Shown one piece after another: positions 30,905-36,913 of a DNA stretch of 36,913 bases. A program made the translations under genes and the position numbers. Every line of letters begins with the position of its first letter. Positions within the stretch are counted from its first letter, which is position 1. A model generated the notes under the pieces. It worked only from the letters and a program-made list of their open reading frames with translations. It was not told the DNA's origin and did no database searches. The DNA is from Planctomycetales bacterium 71-10 (GTDB taxonomy: Bacteria; Planctomycetota; Planctomycetia; Isosphaerales; Isosphaeraceae): the NCBI GenBank assembly GCA_001898385.1, contig MKTT01000109.1:150077-186989 (forward strand). Reading direction: 5' to 3'.

Positions 30905-32683
30905 ATGACGTTCAAGGAGTGGCTGGAAGAGGCTGGCTGGATCGACGACCCCGTACTCAAAGGGATGCTCGCCCTCCATCGCCTGGTGGTCGAGTTCTTC
31001 GAGGCCAATGGCGGGCCGATCACCCTGGAGCCGAGCCAGCGGGACTTCCCCCTTCGCTTCCCCGGCCGCCACCTCGACAAGGCCCTCCCCGCCCCGCAAG
31101 CCGACGGTCCCCGCATCATCCGAGGCCCGGACCAGAACTACCTTGTGCCCCTGGACAGCCTGGAGCGAATTCAGGGCATGAACGCCCAGGACGTGCCCAA
31201 GATGCTGAGTCACTTCGTCCGGGACCAGCCCTACATCGCCGCCTTCGCCCAGGCCAGCCCCGAGAACATGGCCTCGGCGATCATCTTCGTCCTCCTGACG
31301 ATCCGGGCCGACTTCATGCAGGTCATGCAGACCTTTCCTTTGCTCATGTCCGTCTTGATGACGCACTTCAAGGACAGGCCGATGGCCCCAGGCGAACTGG
31401 AAGCCAAACTGACCGAGATGATGGCCAGACAGGCGGCCGGGTCCCACCCGAACCTGCGGGTGACGAGCAAGGCGGGAAAGGTCTACCGCCAGGGCTACGG
31501 AGTCGGCGGGCAAATCTTCGGGTTCAAGTACGACGGCGTGACCGACGTCTGGAACCGCCGTGAGGCCATCTACGGCTCGGTGACGAACCTCGTGGCGAAG
31601 AAGGACACCATCGCCGTGTTCGAGTACCTGCTGGCGAACGTCAAGGGGCTCGCCCAGGCGAAGGCGGGCTTCTGCGTGCAGTTGATCTTCGGCGAGATGG
31701 GCTGCATCGACATGCACAACGTTAATCTTTACAGCCAATACTACCTGGACCGGGGACAGCCTCGCTCGAAGAACAACGTGTTCCAGCCAGACCACCTCAA
31801 CGGCCTTTACATGCGGTCGCCGACGTCGAAGCGGGACCTCGACCTGTACAACGCCCTCGACCCCAGGAAGTTCAGCACCAAGCCGGGGCTCCCCGGTCCC
31901 CGGCCATCCGGCGTCGTCGATGCCCGGCAGATGCGGACGTGGGGCAACCGGACCGAACGATTCAAAGGAAGCGTGAAGGCGTACATGGACGTCCTCAAGG
32001 CCCTGGAGAAGGACGGCTTCAACACGATCAAACTCTGGGACGTATGGGTCAGCTACGTCGCCAACAACTACGTGAAGTCGAGCCCCAAGAAGGACGTAGG
32101 GGGCGATGAGGACGGCGGCTCCCGGTACGCCCGAGACGGCCTGCTGGCGGGCAACCCGCTCGACCCGGCGAACGACCCGACCGACGCCCGGATCATGAGG
32201 ACGAAGGGGCCGATCCCGGACCGCAACACGCTGCTTACGCAGTCGAGGAGCATCCGGTGGGTCACGGACCCGCAGGCGGGCGTGATGAAGCCCATCAAGA
32301 AGGACAACGACGAGTCGAACCCTCTCGACACATTCTCGGTCGATGGGATGGACAAGGAGCCCAGCGCCGGTGCTGCGAGCCTGGCCCACGGGGCGACTTG
32401 GTGGTGGAGGACGCCGGGGTACTGGTGGGACCTGATCCGCCAGGCCCAGGGGCATCGGGCCAAGGACGGCATCCGCTACTCCTCCGACGACTGGGCGGGG
32501 CCGATCAGCGACGTCGCCAAGCCGCTGGCGTATCTGGCGACGGAGCCGGAGATGCTCGACAACCTCTTCCCCGACCGGGATGAGCGGCGGCGGTTCAAGA
32601 GGGAATTGGACGACGTGCTGAAGAGGCACGAGTTCTGGAAGAAGAAGGACTACAAGCCCAGTAAGGCTTCGAAGGTGAAGTGA
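30905..32683 (+). CDS. 592-residue protein with HhH-glycosylase-like core
   Basis: A large protein with strong codon use and no SD of its own; a four-codon leader frame with AAGGAG ends eight bases upstream. Residues about 242-272 (LLANVKGLAQAKAGF, then CVQLIFGEMGCIDMHN) match the pattern of a helix-hairpin-helix followed by a (V/I)D-x-H motif, as in HhH-GPD DNA glycosylases (LPGIG-TA ... VDTHV). Similar segments occur in phage proteins I recall as unannotated. The Asp in CIDMHN would be the catalytic residue; Lys-253 in QAKAG is another candidate. The C-terminal half (ESNPLDTFSVDGMD, WWWRTPGYWWDLI) is unknown. It could be a base-excision-like or structural protein; activity is inferred. Confidence 0.7.
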   Translation: MTFKEWLEEAGWIDDPVLKGMLALHRLVVEFFEANGGPITLEPSQRDFPLRFPGRHLDKALPAPQADGPRIIRGPDQNYLVPLDSLERIQGMNAQDVPKMLSHFVRDQPYIAAFAQASPENMASAIIFVLLTIRADFMQVMQTFPLLMSVLMTHFKDRPMAPGELEAKLTEMMARQAAGSHPNLRVTSKAGKVYRQGYGVGGQIFGFKYDGVTDVWNRREAIYGSVTNLVAKKDTIAVFEYLLANVKGLAQAKAGFCVQLIFGEMGCIDMHNVNLYSQYYLDRGQPRSKNNVFQPDHLNGLYMRSPTSKRDLDLYNALDPRKFSTKPGLPGPRPSGVVDARQMRTWGNRTERFKGSVKAYMDVLKALEKDGFNTIKLWDVWVSYVANNYVKSSPKKDVGGDEDGGSRYARDGLLAGNPLDPANDPTDARIMRTKGPIPDRNTLLTQSRSIRWVTDPQAGVMKPIKKDNDESNPLDTFSVDGMDKEPSAGAASLAHGATWWWRTPGYWWDLIRQAQGHRAKDGIRYSSDDWAGPISDVAKPLAYLATEPEMLDNLFPDRDERRRFKRELDDVLKRHEFWKKKDYKPSKASKVK

Positions 32684-32724
32684 GTCTTTAGACTCAAAAG
32701 ACAGGCAACGAGCGAGGCGTCCTC

Positions 32725-32949
32725 ATGATCGATGACGAGTACGACGACGGCGAGGAGTTGCTGTACGAGGGTGCCCAGTGCTGCCGGTGCGACCTGGACC
32801 TCGATCCTCGTTCGGGAATGTGCCCGAACGACAGGTGTCCCTTTCACGGCCGTTACCAGGACGAGATCGTCCGTTGGTCGCCGCCCGGTGAGGACGAGGA
32901 GGGCCACATCGAGGCGGTGAGAGCGAGGCTCCGTTGTGGCGGCAAGTGA
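32725..32949 (+). CDS. Small Cys-rich (zinc-binding) protein
   Basis: A 74-residue protein: an acidic start, then QCCRCDLDLD and GMCPNDRCPFHG, giving a likely CxxC ... CxxxxCxxxH metal site. ATG after GCGAGG. No family recognised. Confidence 0.7.
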   Translation: MIDDEYDDGEELLYEGAQCCRCDLDLDPRSGMCPNDRCPFHGRYQDEIVRWSPPGEDEEGHIEAVRARLRCGGK

Positions 32950-33065
32950 AATTAGGTCGGTGCTTTTCAAGTCCGGTGGGACTGTTCTGTGAGAATCGAG
33001 ACGAAGCCTTGCAAACCGAGATTTCCAGCCTAGCTTCCTTGTGTCCCTAACACGAAGGAAGACAC

Positions 33066-33896
33066 ATGAAAGCGACTACAATCAGTTCCAACGCCTGCCC
33101 TGACTGCGGCGTGCCGCCCGGAAACGTCCACCTCAACGACTGTGCCGCCCGACAATGTTGCTTGTGCTGCGGCCAGGGGGCCTCGTGCGAGTGCGAGGGG
33201 GATTACCGCATACCGGCGATCTGGGCGGGGGACTGGCCCGAGGTCAAGACCGAGACCGGCGGCTACTCGTACAACGTCCACCAGTGGCTCGGGGACACCA
33301 GGATCGCCAGGGCGAACCACGGGTCGGGTGAATACCCGTCGTTCGCCGAGGCGAAGGCCGCTGCGGTCGATTACCTGGACGACCTCATCTCCCTCTGCGG
33401 GGACAAGCTGGACCAGATCCAGGAGGCCGATACGTACGAGGACTACGCCGGGGGCGAGCTTCCGGGCTCCGAGGACACGGGAGACTGGTCTGGGCGTCTC
33501 CTGGCAAAGAGCGGCGACAGCGGCCCCCCTGTAATGAGATCATCGGCCACGAGGGAGCGGGTCCGAATCCACTGGGTCACGGACTCGGGCTGGCTCCACA
33601 CGCACGGCATGGATTCGCTCGGCCTGCCCGAGTTGGAGATCCGAGACGTGCCCGGATTCCTGGCCGAGGACGCCGGCCGCCTCCTGCGGCACGTCTGCGA
33701 CTACATGGCGGATAGCGGGGCCAGGATCAAGTCCGGCGAGACGATGGCCACATCGCCTCGTACCCGGCTCAAGTTCGTCAAGCCCGAGCCGATGCCGGGG
33801 GTCGAGGATCACTACACGGCCGAGCGGCTGCTGATCGTGGACGTCGAGCCGGTCTGCGAGTGCTGCCGGGCGAAACCGTCCGATGCGAGGCATTGA
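33066..33896 (+). CDS. Unknown Cys-rich protein with a conserved C-terminal domain
   Basis: A 276-residue protein. The first 45 residues hold CPDCG, HLNDCAARQC, CLCCG and CEC, a probable zinc cluster. The middle is acidic. The C-terminal about 110 residues (IHWVTDSGWLHTHGMDSLGLPELEIRDVP cut by a helix, then LLRHVCDYMADSG, GETM, DHY, LLIVDVEP) have the pattern of an uncharacterised domain (THG---G-P-LEIR-VP) I recall from DUF-type proteins. No enzyme motif identified. AAGGAAG before the ATG. A strong hairpin follows (33963-34000). Confidence 0.75.
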   Translation: MKATTISSNACPDCGVPPGNVHLNDCAARQCCLCCGQGASCECEGDYRIPAIWAGDWPEVKTETGGYSYNVHQWLGDTRIARANHGSGEYPSFAEAKAAAVDYLDDLISLCGDKLDQIQEADTYEDYAGGELPGSEDTGDWSGRLLAKSGDSGPPVMRSSATRERVRIHWVTDSGWLHTHGMDSLGLPELEIRDVPGFLAEDAGRLLRHVCDYMADSGARIKSGETMATSPRTRLKFVKPEPMPGVEDHYTAERLLIVDVEPVCECCRAKPSDARH

Positions 33897-33962
33897 GGCC
33901 AGACGCAGCCTTTCGTTGACGACCCCCGTCGAGGAGGTCTGCATGTAGTCCAGTTCAAAGAC

Positions 33963-34000
33963 CAGGCCCAGGGCTCCCCGAAAGGAGATCCCTGGGCCTG
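33963..34000 (+). terminator. Terminator hairpin
   Basis: CAGGCCCAGGG pairs perfectly with CCCTGGGCCTG, with an inner CTCC/GGAG stem; 67 bases after the preceding stop. Confidence 0.75.
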
Positions 34001-34032
34001 ACCCGCCATGACGAAATCGCTCTCGCCACGCT

Positions 34033-34038
34033 TATATA
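34033..34038 (+). promoter_or_regulatory. Possible -10 element before the primase gene
   Basis: TATATA lies seven bases before the ATG at 34046. If used as a -10, the transcript would start at about the start codon (leaderless). AGGG between them could alternatively be an SD. No clear -35. Confidence 0.3.
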
Positions 34039-34045
34039 GGGTGCC

Positions 34046-35440
34046 ATGACGCAGAAACCTCGAAGCCCCACCTGCACTTTCCTGAGAAAGCTCATCAGCC
34101 CCTACGGCCACGGCTCCAAGGACGCCTTCGGCTACCGCAGGCCGACCAACGCCGCCCTGATCGCCGACTACAACCGCAAGGGGTTCATCCGGGGGCTGAC
34201 CAACGCCCAGATGACTGACCACTTCCAGGGCAAGGGCACGTACTACTTCTGGGCCGACGGCAGGACCAGGACGCCGTACGCCCTGCTGAACATCGACATC
34301 GACAACCACAAGTTCGGAACGCTGGCTGCCGCCCTGGCGTTCGCCCAATATCTGAAGGGCACCATCTTCCCCGGCCTGTACTTCGAGCCCTCGACGAACG
34401 GCAAGGGCGTCCACGGCTACGTCCTATTCGACAAGCGGGGCTTCGGCGACGAGCGGCTCCACGGGCTGGCCAAGATGCTCGATCGGGTGCTCAAGGTCGT
34501 CCACCGGAAGTGGCAGGAGCAGAACCCGGATCTGGTCGTCGAGGGGGTCGAGATCAAGGGCCACCCGCCCCGGATCACTTGGGCACGAGACGGCCAGATG
34601 GAGGACCTGATCTCGGGGCAGTTCGCCAAGCTGCCTCGTGAGTTATTGTCTCGGTTCGACGAATTCAAGGCGACGACGGTCCTCGACAGTCGGGAGATCA
34701 GCCGTCTCTATCTGGAGTACGAGGACGAGCCGGTTGTCTCGGCCAGGCCCGTAGTCGAGCCAGCCAAGGCCCGTGGGTCGCAGACGGGATGCGTCGTCAA
34801 GCAGGCCGATCTTGACCAGTGGGACGCCTACCTGGCCGTCGCAAAGACCTTGGTTGTCTCGCCGCTGAAGACAACGGGCCGGGAGGTCGCCACCGCCGAG
34901 GACATGGCCGCCCTGCTGCTCGTCCTGGAAGCCTGCACGAACGACATGAACGCCGACGGTTCGATGCCCACCGCCCGCATCCGGGAGAACTGGGAGATCC
35001 TCCATGACAATGGCGACGTCGAGCGTCCCTGGTGCCCCAGGCGGTACACGGCGTTGCGGGACCAGTTGTCCACCCTGGGGCTCATCGACTGGGAGGACCG
35101 GCATTACGTCCCTGCTGCACTCAGCCCGACGGGCAAGGGCCAGGCGGCCAGGTGGCGGTTGTCCGAGGCGTTGATGGAGATGTTGGCCAACGAGAAGCTG
35201 GGCCTGGGTACGGCTGTGGTTGCAGGTGATCAGGAGAAGGAGGTCGGAGTCCGTGAGCTTGCGGTCGTAGCTCTTCAAGATAAAGAGGGGGAGGAGGATC
35301 TTTATTGTGACAAGAGTTTCTTTATCCAAAGCGACCTTCAAGATGACCCCTTGCCCGAGTGGATCATCGACCTGAGACAGCCAGAGTTCATCCGGCCGGT
35401 GCTGGATGCGGACTCCGGGCGGTTCAGGATGGCGGCCTGA
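34046..35440 (+). CDS. PrimPol-type (archaeo-eukaryotic primase) protein
   Basis: A 464-residue protein. Residues about 78-170 carry the primase-polymerase signatures: LLNIDID (80-86, metal-binding D-x-D), STNGKGVHGYVLF (116-128, the G-x-H nucleotide motif) and a third acidic motif near VVEGVEIKG (164-172). The C-terminal part contains a winged-helix-like region (about 320-380: ARIRENWEILHDN, RRYTALRDQLSTLGLIDWED) and a disordered acidic tail. It would make primers and extend them for replication of the element. Strong codon use; a terminator precedes it. Confidence 0.8.
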   Translation: MTQKPRSPTCTFLRKLISPYGHGSKDAFGYRRPTNAALIADYNRKGFIRGLTNAQMTDHFQGKGTYYFWADGRTRTPYALLNIDIDNHKFGTLAAALAFAQYLKGTIFPGLYFEPSTNGKGVHGYVLFDKRGFGDERLHGLAKMLDRVLKVVHRKWQEQNPDLVVEGVEIKGHPPRITWARDGQMEDLISGQFAKLPRELLSRFDEFKATTVLDSREISRLYLEYEDEPVVSARPVVEPAKARGSQTGCVVKQADLDQWDAYLAVAKTLVVSPLKTTGREVATAEDMAALLLVLEACTNDMNADGSMPTARIRENWEILHDNGDVERPWCPRRYTALRDQLSTLGLIDWEDRHYVPAALSPTGKGQAARWRLSEALMEMLANEKLGLGTAVVAGDQEKEVGVRELAVVALQDKEGEEDLYCDKSFFIQSDLQDDPLPEWIIDLRQPEFIRPVLDADSGRFRMAA

Positions 35441-35565
35441 GCCCGAGAAAAAGGGACAACCGGCCTGAACCTGAGGGCAACCAATCGTCCTACGCCCCCT
35501 CCGTGGCGGTGGCTGTGGCAGCGAGAGCCGAGGCACGCCCGGCTTCGCCCCGTCACACCTCCCGT
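35441..35565. other. Convergent intergenic gap
   Basis: About 125 bases between convergent genes, with no convincing feature. It may be the boundary between element and cargo genes. Confidence 0.4.
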
Positions 35566-35883
35566 CTACCTCCCGAGCACGTCTTCGAGCGGCACCACTT
35601 CAACCACCGCATCGAGGTTGATCGGCCCGTAAACATGCGGGAAGACGTCATCAGATCCGGGAGGATTCTCCCAACTCAACGGCGGCTTCAATCTGTCCGG
35701 GGCGATGCGTAGGACAACCAGTTCGGTCTGCCCCCGGAAGTACCGGGAGACGACCCCGGACAACTGGCCCGACAGGCAGCAATGGGTGAAGCCCTCGGTC
35801 GCCAGCGTATCGCCCCGGTACTGGCCCTCGGCGACGGCCTGCTCCCATTTGTCCCGTGCCGTGACGTGCAGGATCTCGGCCAT
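35566..35883 (-). CDS. DUF952-family protein
   Basis: A 105-residue protein matching the DUF952 pattern: ILHVTARDKWEQAVAEGQYR, then TLATEGFTHCCLSGQLSGVV, then FPHVYGPINLDAVVEVVPLE. Family proteins are small, conserved and uncharacterised, with a possible ligand site built on the EGF-HC and FPH-YG-L motifs. The ATG at 35883 is chosen from the family's usual start. It follows the ybaK fragment's stop by five bases. Confidence 0.85.
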   Translation of the reverse strand: MAEILHVTARDKWEQAVAEGQYRGDTLATEGFTHCCLSGQLSGVVSRYFRGQTELVVLRIAPDRLKPPLSWENPPGSDDVFPHVYGPINLDAVVEVVPLEDVLGR

Positions 35884-35888
35884 GAGGG

Positions 35889-36092
35889 TCAGTCCTTGTC
35901 CTTGGCAATCGGGACGAGCTTGGCGTCCACGGCCCGGATGTAGTCGTCGTCGGCGATGAGGACCTGGAGGCCCCTCATCCCTGCCGAGATCGAGATCACG
36001 TCGAACAACTGGGCCGTCTCCTCCAGGAAGACTGGATATGCTTTCTTGCAAGCGAGGGCCGTCACCCCGCCCCGAATATACCCGGTCAGCGG
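35889..36092 (-). pseudogene. ybaK: C-terminal fragment of a ybaK/EbsC-type Cys-tRNA(Pro) deacylase gene
   Basis: About 67 codons reading TGYIRGGVTALACKKAYPVF, then ISISAGMRGLQVLIADDDYI, then RAVDAKLVPIAKDKD. This is the end of a YbaK domain (GYVRGG---KK ... SAG-RG); the family is about 150-160 residues, so about 90 N-terminal residues are missing. The homology starts exactly where the oxidase gene stops (36086), in another frame, and no start codon is available. This looks like a recombination or deletion join. Confidence 0.7.
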
Positions 36093-36913
36093 ACCTCGAT
36101 CTCGATCGGCAGGACGTGGCTGATCACGGCGTCCCGCCGGTCGTGGTCACGTTCCATCGGTTGCACCCGGCCCCGAGAATCCGTCGCCCTCGCCATGATG
36201 ACGTGCGGTCCGGCACGCTCGGGTGTCCGCCACTCGTGCTCCCAGAACCGCCAGGCGTACGTCACGGGCTCGCCGATCAGCTTCGCCACGGTCCAGGACT
36301 GGCCGCCGTCCGTGCTGACCTCGACCTTCGCCACGTCCGACCCCCCGGCCCAGGCCGCCCCGTAGATGCGGTAGGGCTCCCCCTTCGGGACGACCTCATA
36401 GGGGGCCGGGCGGGCGACCTGGGCCTTGACCTGGATCTCGGTGACGGGGACGATCGTCGGCAGCCCATGCCGACTGTCCCAGGTCGTGTACATGAACGTC
36501 TGGAAGTAGCCGTCGAAGGTGCGGTCGGTGACGACGATCCGCTTCAGCCACTTCACCGACGCCATGCCGTACCAGCCCGCCACGACCGCACGCACGGGAT
36601 GGCCGTGCCGGGGCGGGAGCGGCTCGCCGTTCATCTCGTAGGCGAGCAGGACCTCGGGGGCCTTCGCCTTGGCCAGGGGCAGGCTGCGGGCGTAGGGGAT
36701 GACTCCGGGCGTCCTCGGGTTGGGCTCCTTGAACTCGCCCTTGTCGGCCCCTTCGAGGATCACCTCGACGGCGTTCGGCTTGACGCCCGCCCGCTCCAGC
36801 ACGGCGGCGAGCGGTACGCCCTTCCACTCGGCCGTGCCGACGGCCCCCAGTTCCCAGCGGATGCCGACCTGCGGCGGTTCGAGGAAGACCCGGCCGTTGC
36901 CCGAGCATTCCAG
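36086..36913 (-). CDS. Sulfite-oxidase-type molybdopterin enzyme, 5' end cut by window edge
   Basis: 276 residues open to the right edge. ECSGNGR at the visible start carries the Mo-coordinating Cys (residue 3 here), and W-LGAVGTAEWKGVPLAAVLERAGV is the conserved oxidoreductase Mo-pterin-domain segment. RHGHPVRAVVAGWYGMASVKW follows, and then a beta-sandwich dimerisation domain (YRIYGAAWAGGSDVAKVEVSTDGGQSW split by strands; WRFWEHEW). Enzymes of this family oxidise sulfite or act as periplasmic Mo reductases; whether this one has a signal peptide or heme domain lies beyond the window. It looks like ordinary metabolic cargo, unlike the plasmid-type genes to the left. Confidence 0.88.
   Translation of the reverse strand: MECSGNGRVFLEPPQVGIRWELGAVGTAEWKGVPLAAVLERAGVKPNAVEVILEGADKGEFKEPNPRTPGVIPYARSLPLAKAKAPEVLLAYEMNGEPLPPRHGHPVRAVVAGWYGMASVKWLKRIVVTDRTFDGYFQTFMYTTWDSRHGLPTIVPVTEIQVKAQVARPAPYEVVPKGEPYRIYGAAWAGGSDVAKVEVSTDGGQSWTVAKLIGEPVTYAWRFWEHEWRTPERAGPHVIMARATDSRGRVQPMERDHDRRDAVISHVLPIEIEVR

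Noticed and set aside
30893..32629. Long minus-strand open frame opposite the 592-residue protein
   Set aside because: Antisense shadow with Leu/Val/Arg-rich, motif-free translation; the plus-strand frame has normal protein composition.

Overview
The window reads as a stretch of a large, high-GC accessory replicon (a megaplasmid or an integrated plasmid-like element). The base and codon composition and the look of several small proteins recall Planctomycetota of the Isosphaeraceae type. That assignment rests on remembered family resemblance, not on a search. No rRNA, tRNA, CRISPR array, transposase or integrase was seen. Most genes are of the kind carried by plasmids and phages: replication, DNA modification, ParB-like, anti-restriction and many small proteins of unknown function.

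Layout. (1) 1-6.2 kb, minus strand: an operon-like run holding an acidic protein, a second unknown protein, a ParB-domain/DNA-methyltransferase fusion, a second DNA methyltransferase, a winged-helix replication-type protein and a partial unknown protein at the edge. The two methyltransferase genes share a conserved structured leader. (2) 6.5-8.4 kb, plus: a long acidic HTH protein. (3) 8.4-14.9 kb, mostly minus: decayed DNA (a pseudogene copy of the 16.6 kb gene, a truncated ParB fragment, about 1 kb of non-coding remnants), then a pair with an AcrVA2-like C-terminus, an unknown 342-residue protein and an AAA+ ATPase. (4) 15.2-16.4 kb, plus: a second ParB/methyltransferase fusion whose two key methylase motifs are altered. 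(5) 17.5-19.6 kb, plus: small genes leading into a Rep-like gene, followed directly by four exact 21-bp iterons, an AT-rich patch and a second array of degenerate repeats at about 35-bp spacing. This is the best candidate for a replication origin. (6) 20.3-23.1 kb, minus: a DUF4365-containing putative nuclease and a DnaQ-like exonuclease. (7) 23.3-30.5 kb, plus: a run of mostly single-gene cassettes including ArdC anti-restriction, ParB and about ten small unknown proteins. (8) 30.9-35.4 kb, plus: a 592-residue protein with a helix-hairpin-helix glycosylase-like core, two Cys-rich proteins and a PrimPol-type primase. (9) 35.6 kb to the end, minus: a DUF952 gene, a ybaK fragment and a partial sulfite-oxidase-type molybdoenzyme, which look like ordinary cargo or chromosomal genes.

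The most unusual signal is in region 7. Twelve copies of a bipartite motif, CAAGAG-N6-CACCCTG-N5-CGTG, sit 20-65 bases before the starts of consecutive genes. In most copies the CCCTG part can pair with the CAGG/AGGG part of the Shine-Dalgarno sequence. The best stems are 11-14 bp, with different sequences but the same pairing. Genes here often end in a GC-rich hairpin followed by TTCGTC. A thirteenth copy lies on the other strand at 6.47 kb. This looks like a shared cis-regulatory element (translation operator, attenuator or single-strand promoter) controlling an anti-defence/establishment gene set. The conserved leader before the two methyltransferase genes is a second, unrelated element of the same general kind.
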